Shown one piece after another: positions 43,275 through 56,093 of a stretch of 64,000 nt of DNA (position 1 is its first letter; every line of letters starts with the position of its first letter). Made by a program: the position numbers and the translations under genes. The stretch lies in assembly GCA_037957365.1 (NCBI GenBank), contig JARHVA010000158.1:1391501-1455500 (forward strand), written 5' to 3'. The notes under the pieces are model-generated. The model was not told the origin of the DNA, made no database searches, and was given only the letters and a program-made list of their open reading frames with translations. The stretch comes from Torreya grandis (lineage: Eukaryota > Streptophyta > Pinopsida > Cupressales > Taxaceae).

Positions 43275-46073
43275 AATGATATGTAAGTTTGTAAAATTAT
43301 ATCGATAAAGTTAAAACTTAAATGGAAAACATAATTTAAGAAAAATAAAACATATTAATATAAAACATTGAAAAAGCAAAGCCCTAAGCCATAAAATTTA
43401 AAGTTGAATAAAAGTGTCATTTTCTTATTTTACTACATCTAAGCCAAAAACGGCAAGCACGCGAAATGATTTACGAATGACAATTGTCTTTTAACTAGGG
43501 GATGGAAAATTATTCACAAATCAGACAAATACTTTTAGTAAGGGATGGAAATGAAGTACTTGTAACAGTAGCCAGAGCAATGAGATAGAAAGAAAAGAAA
43601 GAAATTATATTAATGTCCACAATTGACCAAAACTAGGTCAATGGGGCTCGAGGATACGGCAGTTACCAATAGAAAGTTCTAGGAAGAGAGAATCCTAGAA
43701 GTCGAATAAAGGAATAAAAGTATATAAGCCAGAATAAAGCAGTGTGCCACTAACATAGGTGGCAATGAAACCAATACAAATAGCAATGAAGGGTGAAAAA
43801 GAGCCCCCAAAAGCATGTGCCGATGAAGACTCGAAGGAAACCTTATCAAATATCTCTATTTGTGCCTGAAATGGAGGAGCAGTCTTAGCCATCATCGATC
43901 ATTGTGAAAATATCTGATAGTGCTCGTCGAGGAGTACCCAGTCTCGAAGGGGCCAAGGTGGGAGATCCTCGGAGGAAGCAAAGCACTTCTTCTAGAACCT
44001 CCCCTGATATCCGAGGCTGGTTTACCTCTCATAATAGAAAATAAACTCATAATATGAGTCTGCCTCTGTGGTCTGGGAAGCAGCTGCTAAGTAGTAGATC
44101 CATGTTGCTGTAAAGGGGCAGAGCCACGCCGATAGGAAGGAGCAAAGCCACAATGCTGAGGGAGAGCAGGCTGGGGGATGAGTAATTTTAGTAGTAATGG
44201 TATGCTGAGAGAAGCTCTGCTTAAGGTATCCCATGCTTCACATCTATTGTTTTTTCACAGCGACCTACTTCTAGAGAAATCAAAAACGTTTTGCTAATCA
44301 TAAAATAGCCCAATTGAACACAACCACCAAATCAATTTGGAAAAGGAAATGCAGTAAAATAGGAAGTCGAAACCCTACATTTTTCCTTCTCAAATTCAAA
44401 ACCATGGGCATTTGTGTTTTTCCTTTTTCTATATTGAATTTCGTTGAGTTTTTCCTTTTTCCCTATTGAATTTCATTGTTCTAGAATTAAAGGTTAGTGT
44501 TTAGGTGGGGACCATACAAATTAGCAGATTGTTTTTAGTTTTCTTTAAGGGGTGTTTTGAATGGGAAGGAAATGGGCCGGGAGACACCTAAGACTCGAAT
44601 GGACGTCTCTAAGAAAAGGAGACGTCTCCATAATTGTCTCCTACTATACCGAAGTTGCATCCATGTCTCCAAGACACATCTTAGGGGGGTATGATATGTA
44701 TCTACCTGCTTTGCTACTTACTCTACTGAATCCAAGTTACTCTCAAAATATAGAGGTTTTTACTTAACCACAGCACACAAAAAAATTAGAACATAAATTG
44801 GACTCAATAAACCAACTACCATCAAAGTATATTCATCCTTCATATTTTGTTTTAAAAGATATATACAATCAAAATATTGAACTAAGATTGTTCTAGGTTG
44901 TGTTTTATCAAATACTGAAGCTCCTTGGCTTCCCTAAAAAAAGGCTATATGGAAAACTAGACTCCAATTACTAGCACCAACATAATGGGATCAAACCACC
45001 ACAAAACTTATGATGACAACAATTAGTTGTGAAGATGGGGAATATCTTGACGATGGCTTTGATCTTGAAAAAGACCTACACCAAAATATCCTCTATCAAA
45101 AATATCGATAAGCAACAAATAAACTGCTTCAAAATAGAAGATAGAACCTTCCTAAGATTTGGGCTCAACAAATTATTGGTCCAGAATGCAAGCTGTTGTT
45201 GTTCACGGGAACTCTGCAATAATACCAAAAAATATTGCATTATTACATCCATATAACTTGGCTAGTATGCACTAAAGTGCCTTGTTATGATGTGAGGGTA
45301 ATGACAATGTTCTCAGGGAAGGATTGTTCTCAGGGAAGGATGTCATGCATTTTGCATATAACTTTGGGTTTAAATATTGGCCAATAAACATTCAATGGGA
45401 ATCCTAGGTTGGCTTGAATCCACATGTACTTATAACCCACATCAACCATGACATCATGTATTTTGTGGCTCTTATATCCCATGAGGTGGATTCCTAGCCT
45501 TCTGATGGTGCATCTTCACAATTATATGGCTCATTATCCAATTAAAGTCACCCTAATCCATTTCAAACACTATTTGAACTAAATAAGTCCTAATTTGGTA
45601 GTTCATTGCCATTTTGGAGACCAACAGTCTTGCATGGGATTGATTTATAGATAGATACTCTAGCTAGCATAGACTAGGGATGTCAGTTATCAAGCAATAA
45701 ACAATGACTAAATCACAATAAAAAGAGTAGTTCAGCAATGCAAATTGTATTTCAGAAATTACTTGTAGAATATTGAATTCTTTCTCTCTATGAATACACA
45801 ATTGTTGAAATTAGGATGAAACAAACATTTTCAACCATCAAGCACCAAACTACATAAACTTCAAAAATTCAATAATAATGTATTCAAAATATCAAATTCC
45901 TTATATTTTATATTTAGTATATTATGTTGGGAGTAGACCATAAATGTTTTGTATAAATCTATTTCTGAATTTGAAAACATTACACAAATCTTGAAAGGAA
46001 GTCCTCAATTCTTTGTTTCAAATTGCAAATTTTCTATACAATAATGAGATTTTAAGATTCATGCTTCAATGGC
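43275..46073. other. No gene recognised
   Basis: AT-rich intergenic sequence. Short frames at 43695-43895, 44022-44234, 44561-44767 and 45029-45256 lack recognisable motifs. A 16-base tandem duplication GTTCTCAGGGAAGGAT lies at about 45309-45340. Confidence 0.5.
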
Positions 46074-46211
46074 ATTTCAAATTTTATCAAGTACAACCTA
46101 AGTGGGATTAATGGTGAAGGTGTGTGTCCTCACAAAGGTCACATGTTCGAATCCGGACAGGGTAGGGCTGTACACCTTCTTGAACAATATAAAAGGTAAA
46201 TGAAAAAAAAA
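46074..46211 (+). mobile_element. Candidate tRNA-derived SINE
   Basis: It contains TAAGTGGGATTAATGGTGAAGG, resembling a pol III A box, then CATGTTCGAATCCGG, a close match to the B box GGTTCGANNCC, 40-50 bases downstream. It ends with an A-rich tail GTAAATGAAAAAAAAAA. This is the layout of a short plant SINE. No clear TSD was found. Confidence 0.4.
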
Positions 46212-47774
46212 ATCTCTTGTGGGCTTCTATAAGGGGGGTCTCATACACCAAATGGGTGTCTCACTTGGTAGTGACCTAAAAACTTATTTTACATTTACAT
46301 TAACTTCACTTTACAGAAAAACCCTCTTTGCTCAAGTACAATTTGGAAACAAAAGAGATTAAGGGCTAATTTAAACACATGAGAAAGGTGTAGCCTAGTA
46401 GCAAATGACAAATTGTAGAGGTGAAATGGATACCAACTCAAGACAGATTATAACTAAATATATGAAAGAGTGATGGTTACCAACTTAACATTGAAATCCT
46501 AAATAATGCTATTATTAAGACAAACTGTTATTACAATAGACGCGTCGGATGTATCTTTAAGCTAATACTCGATTCATCAAATATATATGTATATTAAGGA
46601 GCTAAACAATAAGCCACTTTCCAGGACTCACCTCTGTATGCACTACAATGATGCCGAACCCAATGAAAAGAGGAGTCAATCTCGGATACAATAACCTAAT
46701 CTTTGAATAAATAAAGTTCAATGACAAGAAATGCAAAGGTTAGGGAAAAGAGATGGCTTACTAGTCTGGGTTAGTGCATATGCATATAACAAAATATAAA
46801 ATGACACGATAAAGTACTTATCAAGAACAAAGGTTGGCACATTGACTCCCCACTTTGGCTTAGACAAACCGAGTCTGGGGTAAAGTTTCTAAAGGCAATT
46901 TAAAGATTTAGGGAGACTCCTAGTACATAAGGTAAGTAGGCAGCTTTATCCTTGTCACGTTATCAGGGTGCACCTAACCTCAAATCAGTCCTGCTCCTAG
47001 ATGGGAACATGTCAATGTCTTGTCTAGAGGATAAGTACTTGTCCTTGAAAGCCTTAAAAAGAAGACTTTGAAAGAGGAAAAATGCGATCTCGCAAATTCT
47101 AATTATGTTAAATTGGTGATTTGAACAGTGTAGGTTTTGATCTTTACATGCCGAATGCGCTGGCTGCCACTAAGGGTCCAAATAATGAATTCGGCCACCA
47201 ACGAATCCTTCAAATGCATTCCCTCATAGCCGAATACGATAGAATGTGATCTTAAAAATATATATAGTAGGTTAAGTGGCAAAGTGATGGTTTAGCTCTC
47301 AACCAAGCCCACTTGAATAATGGGACGTCAATGCATCCTTGAAAAGAAAAGTGTAAGCATCCATTTTTTGATATATAAAACCTCCATATCAAGAGATGAA
47401 TAAATCATTAAGAGCAAACGACCAAGAAACTTGGAATTACTGAAATTAGTTTTTGATATAAATTACATTCTCCACTTGCTCAAAGTGTCATGACTAAACT
47501 AAATAGTAAAAGCCATTTTATCGCATATTAGATCATTTACAGCACAAATCACATGGACTTGTTCCGTGACCATTTTGTTTAGTGCCCTAGATATCCTACA
47601 TTTATACAAACATTGGAAAATGAACTATTCCTAAGTTTTAAAAAAAAAAACCTTCAAATATGTACCAAATATAAATAATCACTAAAAAACAAAATATGTG
47701 GACTCAATAAAACAACTTTTACTAGCACCCTTGTAGAAAGACTATTGTGAGCTTAGGTAAGAGACTTGTCAAAC
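46212..47774. other. No gene recognised
   Basis: AT-rich sequence without frames of note. If 47775-47982 is part of a working gene, this would be intron, but no downstream ARPC2 exon was recognised. Confidence 0.4.
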
Positions 47775-47982
47775 CTTTATCTACTGGAAGTTTGGCCAAG
47801 TCCAGAGCTAATGTGAGTTGAAAGCCTTCTTCTGGAGGATCAATGATTTGTATCAAAGAACCATACACTACTTTGACAGCTTCTATTGCACCAAAAGGAA
47901 GCCCACCGAAACAAATACTTTCTTGAGGCCAAGATGGAAGTGAGATTGAAAACTCGATATTTTGAGGATCTGAAATTGAAGA
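47775..47982 (-). pseudogene. Isolated ARPC2-like exon (Arp2/3 complex subunit 2)
   Basis: The minus strand reads SSISDPQNIEFSISLP, SWPQESICFGGLPFGAIEAV and KVVYGSLIQIIDPPEEGFQL, then TLALDLAKLPVDK. GGLPFGAIEA-KA-YG and Q-I-DPP-DGF-LTL-L-L-KLP are strongly conserved in plant ARPC2 (DIS2-type), part of the Arp2/3 complex that nucleates branched actin. It is bounded by a plausible acceptor (TTGTACAG|TCTTCA) and donor (AAAG|GTTTGACA). No stop interrupts it. No other ARPC2 exon is recognised nearby, so it is either one exon of a gene with very long introns or a stranded fragment. Confidence 0.7.
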
Positions 47983-49441
47983 CTGTACAACAAAGACATC
48001 ATTTCAAAATAAAAATAAAAATCCATTAGAAATCGCTATAACTAATTTTTTTTAGTTTGAAAAGGTCCATCATAACAACAACGTAAATACAATAAGATCA
48101 AAAAAAATATTGGCATTTCAAACCCCATAATTAAATTAAAGAAATGTATTTTTATGCTCACAAAAGAAGCTAAAATTACCCGTAAATAGATTTCTATGTA
48201 GCGCATTGTCTAGGATGTAACATGATGGGTAAAACTTAACTGCTATTGTAAGTCAATATGGACTTTTGTGCAAACTTAGACAAAGGCAGTGAAATATACA
48301 TCCCCATATGTAGTGGGAGTCTTCTATAATGAACAAAAAGCAAAATGCAAAAATAAAACTAACTAGAAACTAAAAATTACTATCTATCAACATGTAAGCA
48401 TGGATTTCTGTCACAGGAACCATAGTGGAATTCTGTTGACTAGTGCCCAATAGACAACAACAAAAAGTGCCACATAAGCGGGAAAATCACATGGAATGGG
48501 TGATCTCCCTCCGCATTTGAGAGCTGTGACTTCCTCAAAGATCAGGGTTTTGGGGGATTTTTGTACTTTTAACCTAGAAGTACAGAAATGAAATGGAAAA
48601 ATGGAAAGAGTAACCTTCCATCACAACAAACGCACAAGACTACTTAGGAAACCCAGGAAAATAGTGAAAGGATTCTTCCCCTATGAACAATTTACAAATG
48701 GAATGGTGATTGATAGGCATGTGTTGAAGCAAATGACAATCCTGGAAGTTGAAAGTCTTCCTATCAAGATTGACTTATTACCTCAAAATTTGCAACACAA
48801 TTTTTGAGGGTACTACGAAACTTTGTCAAAGTAATCATGCCTTGTTCCAATCATGTTGTTTGAGTCATTCATGTCTTATATTGAGTTTGTCTATCTAAAT
48901 TCACAACTTTTCCTTGTTCCAATTGAATGTTTGTTAAATTTGGAACTTAGTCATTTTTCATCTCAAATTGAGGCAGGGCTAGTGGAAATAATGAACTTTT
49001 ATTACCGGTTTTCCTAAAATTCATCTTGTTCGTCAAACTTCACATGCCCAACCATTTATTAAAGAAATCTATTTTCCTTCATAAATTGGCTTAAGTGGGT
49101 GGATTTGGTGGACTTTTGCGCCTACCTTTCCCATATATCTTGATCTTCCTGAAGTCTTATTTTTCCCACCAAATCCAATGAAACTTTTTTCCCTTTGTAA
49201 TTCGGCGGATTCAATGGACCTTTCCTCCCAATGTTACCTTAAGCAATGACTTCCATCATTCCCCGCTTCCTCCACTAAAAATTAAATATAAGGAGTTTAC
49301 CTTTGTTTTTCAACAAGTAAAGCAAGGTTAACAGATTTTTTCTGCTCTCATTCCTTGTATAATGATCTCCCTTAAACCGCTCATTTCCTGCTCCTTTTGC
49401 TATTGATGGTGTTGTTCATCAGGGTTGGTGGAATTGGGAGA
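47983..49441. other. No gene recognised
   Basis: Non-coding sequence between the ARPC2-like exon and the gypsy element. The frame at 48601-48807 has no known motif. Upstream ARPC2 exons should lie on this side but were not found. Confidence 0.45.
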
Positions 49442-51253
49442 TGTAATGTCCCTCTTTTTGAGCTAATCCTTGGATGAGACCCTTAGCTTGAACGTTCCCT
49501 AAGGCTAAGGATTTAAAGACAAAAAGGGGAACATTAGTAAGCTTCATAGTTATTTTGATAAAGTACTTTATTATCCAAATTTGGGGCCTTTTTAAGGGCC
49601 ATTCTAAAAGTACTTTTTATAAGGAAGCTTGTGTATGTTTTTTTATTAAAAAGAAAAGTAACCCTTCCTCTCTAATTTTCGCGCCACACTCGGAGGAAGT
49701 TTATAAAAAGAAAGAGAGGCTCATTCGAAGAGGACATATTGAATATTGATTTGGTAAATTGGATCAAGTATGTCAAGCTTGGTTTCCACCTCTTGAGGAT
49801 GAAAACCTTCAAGAAGTGCCATAGGTTTGGGGACGAAAACCTCCATCCATTTGTCTTGTGCAACTCTACTCAAGGGTTGTGATTGAGCATCAAAGTGCAT
49901 GTTTTCATGCAAGTGGATCATTCAAAGGTGTTTTTAGACACCACCTCATTATGAAAATATTGCATACTTCTATCGAAAACAGGTTTGGTGAATTTTAAAG
50001 GTGTTGAAGAGGAGGGAATCATCTGGGAGATTGTCCGTGTGGCGGAATACCATCCCAAAGGATGGCGACTTGCCTAGAAGGCTAGGCGAACCACTTGGAG
50101 GGGTCCTTGACGGTCACAGGGAGTTGTTCGTGTCTTCATGCTACTTTTCCATCAAGGACGATTGGTGGGAGAAGTGGATTTCCAAGATTTGAAGAGGGTT
50201 CGAATTGCCAAAGGTGCATAAAATATTACCAATATTTTATACCATTATTTTTGCATTGGGCGAGTTGCTTGGGAGACATTGGAAGGCCAATCAAAAGGGT
50301 TTTTGGTGAGTTTAATATTCTGAAATTTATCTTATAATTTTCTAAATAAGGGAAAACCAATTGGGAAGAAGAAATAAGCTCATCGGAAGGCTTTTGGACT
50401 CCTTTCGGCAAGGTACTTGTTCTCTATTTTCTGCATTTTTGGTGATAAATTATCATAAGGTTTGGAAGAATTTTGGAAGTGAAAAGACTAGGGTTTCATC
50501 ATGGTGATAAATTATCATAAGGTTTGGAAGAATTTTGGAAATGAAAATTCTAGGGTTTCATCATAAAAATTCTGCTAATATTTTGGGAGTGGGGTGATTC
50601 ACTTGGAGAGCCTTTTTTGAATTTTCTAGGGTGCTAGTAGGCCCTAAAAAGTAGACAAATAATATTAGAATTATTTGGGTATTTTTAGTGCAATTTTTCT
50701 ATGCTCCATTGACATACTTGAGGGTGAATTTCAAAGAGGAAATTGAATTATTTAATTCAGTAATTTTCTGCACTTGGGCCAATTGATTGTAAAGGCTTTG
50801 TGGAGGTTTTGGAGAGGCTAAAATTAGAAATATTTCTATATTTTTCTGTATTTTTGGTGGATTTTTGCAAGGGTTTGAGGGCTGATTGTGCAAAGAAAAT
50901 ACAGCTGTAATTTCAGAGGTAAAAATCAGATTTTGTTGGCAAGATACTCAACAAAGTACATGCATCATTTCCCACATATACAAGGTATTTTATCACAGCA
51001 GTAATTTGAGGGTTTATGCATGATTTATTTGAAGGTTTAAAGTGCAAATTTCAATGGTTATATCCTTCACATGCCTTGGAAGTATTCGTACAAATATTGG
51101 CACCTAGGGTTTATTGTGCATATGGTGTTGTGAGCATATTTTTGTCAGCTAGGGTTTGTTGATTTTAATTTTCAGAATTTCGTGTACAAGTTAATTAAGG
51201 GTTTGTTGGGAAACCCTCTTTTGTCTTCATTGTCACAAATTGGGGACATTACA
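49442..51253 (+). repeat. 5' LTR of gypsy element
   Basis: 1812 bp, bounded by the inverted ends TGTAATGTCCC / GGGACATTACA. It has a 62-bp tandem duplication (50441-50502 and 50503-50564) that is single in the right LTR, so it arose after insertion or during the last replication. Confidence 0.92.
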
Positions 51254-51254
51254 G

Positions 51255-51267
51255 TGGTATCAGAGCC
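51255..51267 (+). other. Primer-binding site of gypsy element
   Basis: TGGTATCAGAGCC, complementary to initiator tRNA-Met, one base after the LTR end. Confidence 0.9.
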
Positions 51268-51303
51268 ATATCTTGGCTATTATGTGGGGTGAGGTTTTGA
51301 TAC

Positions 51304-53522
51304 ATGAGTGGCAACAAATAAGTTAAGTATTATTCAAGGAGTAGCAGGAGAGAAGCAGAGCTTCCACCAGTTGGTTCACCCCAGCAGGACCGAGCTATGA
51401 GTGACATGGAACACTAGGAGATTGAGAGTGAGAGGAGAGATAGGTTGGTTGAGGAAAGATTTGAGAAGTATTCTCAAACACAGGAGAAGATGACAGTGAT
51501 GGAGGGGTTTCTTCGTTCCCTCAGTGAGATGGGTAGCTTGAAGCCACTCAATGGAGATAGTGGTGCCTCGGGGAGCAAGCCAAGTACACACACACCCTTC
51601 GGAGAATGGGGCATCCACATGTAGGCCCACATAACCTACATTTGTTCCGAGAGAGGAGACCGCACCAGCAAGTGAGGAGTTATTCATCACATGCGAGGAG
51701 TTAGAGAGAGATATGAATGAGTATGTTACTTTGTCTGAGACAGTTAGGGGGCTATGACATTTTTTGAGTTTTCAGCTTGGAAACGGGGGCAAGTTGGACC
51801 TAGGATCGGTCAGAGGCAAAGAAGTAGCCAGGGAGAGCTCCTGCATGCATTGGGGAAGTTATCTCTTTCCACTTTTGATGGGTCACAGAGAAGTTTAGCT
51901 AGGGCTTGGATTCAGAAGGTGGATACCTTCTTTTCACTTTGACGGATGGCAGAGGGAGAGGCCATCGAGTTCGCCACTTTACACTTAGAGGGATCAGCCC
52001 ACGATTGGTGGTATCATGGTTTGATCACACAGGGACATCAACACATACACTCCTACAAGGAGTTTAGTAGGCGATTGATTGAGAGGTTCAATAGAGCAGA
52101 TCTGAAGCTTCACTTTCGTGATTTAGCTCAATTGAGGCAAAGGACTTCAGTGGATGATTATGTCACAAAGTTTCAGTGACTTTCAATTATGGTGACTGAT
52201 ATTTCAGATAGGAGATTGGTGGTTTTATTCATAGAGGCCCTGATTGACTCCCTAAGGGGATTGGTCAAAGCTTTTGATCCACCTACATTGAGGGAGGCCA
52301 TTCAGAAGGCCTACGATTTGGAGTCTTTTACTCCAAGGGGCAGATTTCCGCCTTTGGGACAGCCAAAGGATCGTTTTTCCCACCTACTGGGCAGCAGAGA
52401 GGTGGCTGTTTGGGGCAGCCCAAGGGTAGCTTTTCAGGGCCTCCTAAGGCCAATCATGTGAGCCCTTTGATTATACCAAACCAACCAAGTTTGGGGCAGC
52501 AGGAGTTACCAAAAAGTAGCTTTGATATAAATAATGAGCTAAGGAGGAAAGGTCTTTGCTTCACATGCAAGGACCCTTGGGAAAAAGGACACAATTGTTG
52601 TGGCAAAGGACAGGGTCACTACATTGAGGTCCTATCTGATGAGGAAAATGAGGAGGAAGAAGTTGGGACAGCCAACTATGAGGAAGATACTTTGGAAATA
52701 GAAGGGGAGGAAGAATTGAGTGGAACTTTTGCATCACTTTTCGGGGCTCTTAGATACTATCCTTTCAGAGTTAAGGGCTCACTGAAAGGAACATCTATTA
52801 CTGTACTTATTGATAGTGGGGCAACTCACAATTTTATTGATAGGGGATTGGTAACCTCTTGTGAGTTACAATCAGTAGAGTTGAAGGGTTTCAGAGTTAT
52901 TGTAGCGGATGGATTCACCATCCCTTGCACAACCAAGATTCCAAAGCTTAGCCTGACTTTGTAAAAGCATGTGGTTGAGGATGATTTTTATGTGATGGGC
53001 ATAGGGGAGACCAATATGGTCCTTGGTATTCAATGGTTGCATTCATTTGGGTAATACATACAAAATTACCAAACTATGGAGCTCAAATTCAAAATAGCAA
53101 GTAAAGAGGTTGTTTTGCATGGTCTAAGTGATGGAGAGGCCCCCACCTCCAAGGCCAACAAATTGATAGGAGGATGTATCATGAACATGAAGAGAATAAA
53201 AGAGAAGGCTGCCCCTAGACATGAAACGCAGCCCCTTCATCCAAATCTTGAGCCTTCTCTCAAAAAATTGATAAGCATTGAGAATTGTCATTTCTCTCAT
53301 AAATTATTTGAAGAAGTTGGGAAGGAAATGGAATGCCAATGGCCACCTACAATATGCTTAGGGCAGCACCCTATTCCCTCTTGCACAAAGGGAAATAGTG
53401 AGGCATGGGGAAAGAGAGGACATCCCATTAATTTTGGAAGACAAAGAATATTTAGCAGCTGTCCAAGGGACCCCAATGACACAGAGAAAATCCTATTCCT
53501 TGCAAAAGAAGGACGAACATGA
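51304..53522 (+). pseudogene. Gag-protease polyprotein, broken
   Basis: The N-terminal part (51304-51753) has stops but shows a charged helix (ERRDRLVEERFEKYSQTQEK). The capsid follows in one frame with TGA stops at 51940 and 52177: LSTFDGSQRSLARAWIQKVD, FATLHLEGSAHDWWYHGL, YKEFSRRLIERFNRADLKLH. A frameshift in the T-run at about 52374 leads to the knuckle CFTCKDPWEKGHNC, an acidic linker, and the protease TVLIDSGATHNFIDRGL, ending MVLGIQWLHSFG with stops at 52962 and 53052. The linker MELKFKIASKEVVLHG that normally precedes RT follows, then unassigned sequence to 53522. The protease active-site D-S-G is intact. Confidence 0.88.
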
Positions 53523-54309
53523 AAGGATTTACCCATGGGACATTGGAGGCATCACCACCTATTTTTCCTCCACATGGCAGCCAAAAGAAAGAGCAGAAAT
53601 ATGTGGTAAGAAGTCTGAAATTTTGTGTTCCTTATTTTCTGAGTCAAAAAAGGTCCAGCCACATATGGAGGGGAAAAATTGGCAATATATGGCCCTTTTC
53701 CAGCCCACTTTGGGGAAAGTTGTTGCCAAGACACATTCAGGAAATGTTCACATAATAAATTCTGATTGTTATGATCAACTACAGCAAAGTATACAAGGCC
53801 AAAAATATAAATTTTTGGGACAAATACAGCCAAGGGTACAATCTGGAAATGCATGTGAAAGAACATACTTTTGGTATAAGGCAATAAAGAAGGTATGATT
53901 TCCTATGGAGGAGTGGCAGAGGCTTTTCATTGATCAAAACTACACCTACCTTATGCTTGAAGGGAATGGTAGAAGACTCACACAAAGTAGATTGTGCATA
54001 AGCATCTCTCAAGGTATGTGGTCTAAAGAGGTTTGCATGATTAATTTCAGATTGGTGAACATTGACTTTGGAGGTGCTATACCCACTGCAAGCAAGCATG
54101 GCATATCTTTGGGGAGTATGAAAGTTGGTTGAGGGACGAATTTAATCTCTCAAATCTAAAGGGGCAGCCCACAAGGAATGTGATTGGCAAACAAGGAACA
54201 CAAATTGGAGATTCGTTGCAATGGGAAATTATTTCAATAAAAAGATGTGCTACTAAGGAAATAGGGACAGCTCCTTGGCTTCTACAATTGCTTGAGGACA
54301 AGCAATTTT
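53523..54309 (+). other. Unassigned interior of gypsy element, pol missing
   Basis: Overlapping frames at 53398-53898, 53905-54132 and 54129-54347 show no RT, RNase H or integrase motif. The last frame ends LLQLLEDKQFWVERTV, resembling the LEDK... end of gypsy pol polyproteins just before the PPT, so a 3' remnant of pol may survive. The remainder (for example YTYLMLEGNGRRLTQSRLC) I do not recognise; it could be captured sequence. Confidence 0.5.
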
Positions 54310-54322
54310 GGGTAGAGAGGAC
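54310..54322 (+). other. Polypurine tract of gypsy element
   Basis: GGGTAGAGAGGAC directly before the 3' LTR start TGTAATGTCCC. The upstream ACAATTGCTTGAGGACAAGC is shared with the element at 58734-61110. Confidence 0.75.
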
Positions 54323-56093
54323 TGTAATGTCCCTCTTTTTGAGCTAATCCTTGGATGAGACCCTTAGCTTGAGCGTTCCCTAAGGCTAAGGACTTAAAGA
54401 CAAAAAGGGGAACATTAGTAAGCTTCATAGTTATTTTGATAAAGTACTTTATTATCCAAATTTGGGGCCTTTTTAAGGGCCATTCTAAAAGTACTTTTTC
54501 TAAGGAAGCTCGTGTATATCTTTTTATTAAAAAGAACAGTAACCCTTCCTCTCCAATTTTGGCACCACACTTGGAGGAAGTTTATAGAAAGAAAGAGAGG
54601 CTCATTCAAAGAGGACATGTTGAATATTGATTTGGTAAATTGGATCAAGTATTTCAAGTTTGGTTTCCACCTCTTGAGGACGAAAACCTTCAAGAAATGT
54701 CATAGGTTTGGAGACAAAAACCTCCATCCCTTTTTCTTGTGCAACTCTACTCAAGGGTTGTGATTGAGCATCAAAGTGCATGTTTTCATGCAAGTGGATC
54801 ATTCAAAGGTGTTTTTAAACACCACCTCATTATGTAAATATTGCATACTTCTATCGAAAACAGGTTTGGCGAATTTTACGGGGGTTGAAGAGGACGGAAT
54901 CATCTAGGAGATTGTCCATGTGGCGAAATACCATCCCAAAGGATGGCGACTTGCCTACAAGACTAGGCGAACCACTTAGAGGGGTCCTTGACGGTCACAG
55001 GGAGTTGTTCATGTCTTCATGCTATTTTTCCATCTAGGAGGATTGGTGGGAGAAGTGGATTTCAAAGATTTGAAGAGGGTTCGAAGTGCCAAAGGTGTAT
55101 AAAATATTACCAATATTTTTGCATTGGGCGACTTGCTTAGGAGACATTGGAAGGCCAATCAGAAGGGTTTTTGGTGCATTTAATATTCTGAAATTTATCT
55201 TATAATTTTCTAAATAAGGGCGAACCAGTTGGGAAGAAGAAATAAGCTCATCGGAGGGTTTTCGGACTCCTTTCAGCAAGGTACTTGCCATTCTCTATTT
55301 TCTGCATTTTTTGTGATAAATTATCATAAGGTTTGGAAGAATTTTGGAAGTGAAAAGACTAGGGTTTCATCAGAAAAAATTTGCTAATATTTTGGGAGTG
55401 GGGCAATTCACTTGGAGAGCCTTTTCTGAATTTTCTAGGGTGTTATTAGGCCCTAAAAAGTACACAAATAATATTAGAATTATTTGCGTATTTTTAGTGC
55501 AATTTTTCTATGCTCCATTGACATACTTGAGGGTGAATTTCAAAGAGGAAATTGAATTATTTAATTCATTAATTTTCTGCACTTGGGTGAATTAATTGTG
55601 AAGGCTCTGTGGAGGTTTTGGAAAGGCTAAAATTAGAAATATTTCAACATAAAATATTTCTATATTTTTCCGTATTTTTGGTGGATTTTTGCAAGGGTTT
55701 GAGGGCTGATTGTGCAAAGAAAATACAGCTGTAATTTCAGAGGTAAAAATCAGATTTTGTTGGCAAGATACTCAACAAGGTACATGCATCCTTTCCTGCA
55801 TCCTTTCCCACATATACAAGGTATTTTATCACAGCAGTGATTTGAGGGTTTATGCATGATTTATTTGAATGTTTAAAGTGCAAACTTCAATGGTTATATC
55901 CTTCACATGCCTTGGAATTATTCGTGCAAATATTGGCACCTAGGTTTTGTTGTGCATATGGTGTTGTGAGCATATTTTTGTCAGCTAGGGTTTGCTGATT
56001 TTAATTTTCGGAATTCCGTGTGTGTATGAGTTAATTAAGGGTTTGTTGGGAAACCCCATTTTATCTTCATTGTCCCAAGTTGGGGACATTACA
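54323..56093 (+). repeat. 3' LTR of gypsy element
   Basis: 1771 bp, matching 49442-51253. It lacks the 62-bp duplication but has small insertions of its own (for example a repeated GCATCCTTTCC near 55785 and an added AACATAAAATATTTC near 55645). Confidence 0.92.

Larger units (their letters stand above)
49442..56093 (+). mobile_element. Ty3/gypsy element with gag-PR only
   Basis: LTRs at 49442-51253 and 54323-56093 start TGTAATGTCCCTC and end GGGGACATTACA. A tRNA-Met PBS follows the left LTR after one base, and a purine-rich tract GGGTAGAGAGGAC precedes the right LTR. The interior encodes gag, a knuckle and an aspartic protease, then enters unrelated sequence; RT, RNase H and integrase are missing. 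Flanking 5-mers (GGAGA left, AAAGA right) do not match, so the TSD is lost or mutated. LTR copies differ at only a few percent in sampled stretches, so the insertion is fairly young. Confidence 0.88.

Noticed and set aside
47983..49400. Further ARPC2 exons upstream of the single exon
   Set aside because: No minus-strand frame gave the expected N-terminal ARPC2 motifs.
49442..56093. 5-bp TSD for the gag-PR gypsy element
   Set aside because: Flanks GGAGA and AAAGA match at only three of five bases, not better than chance.
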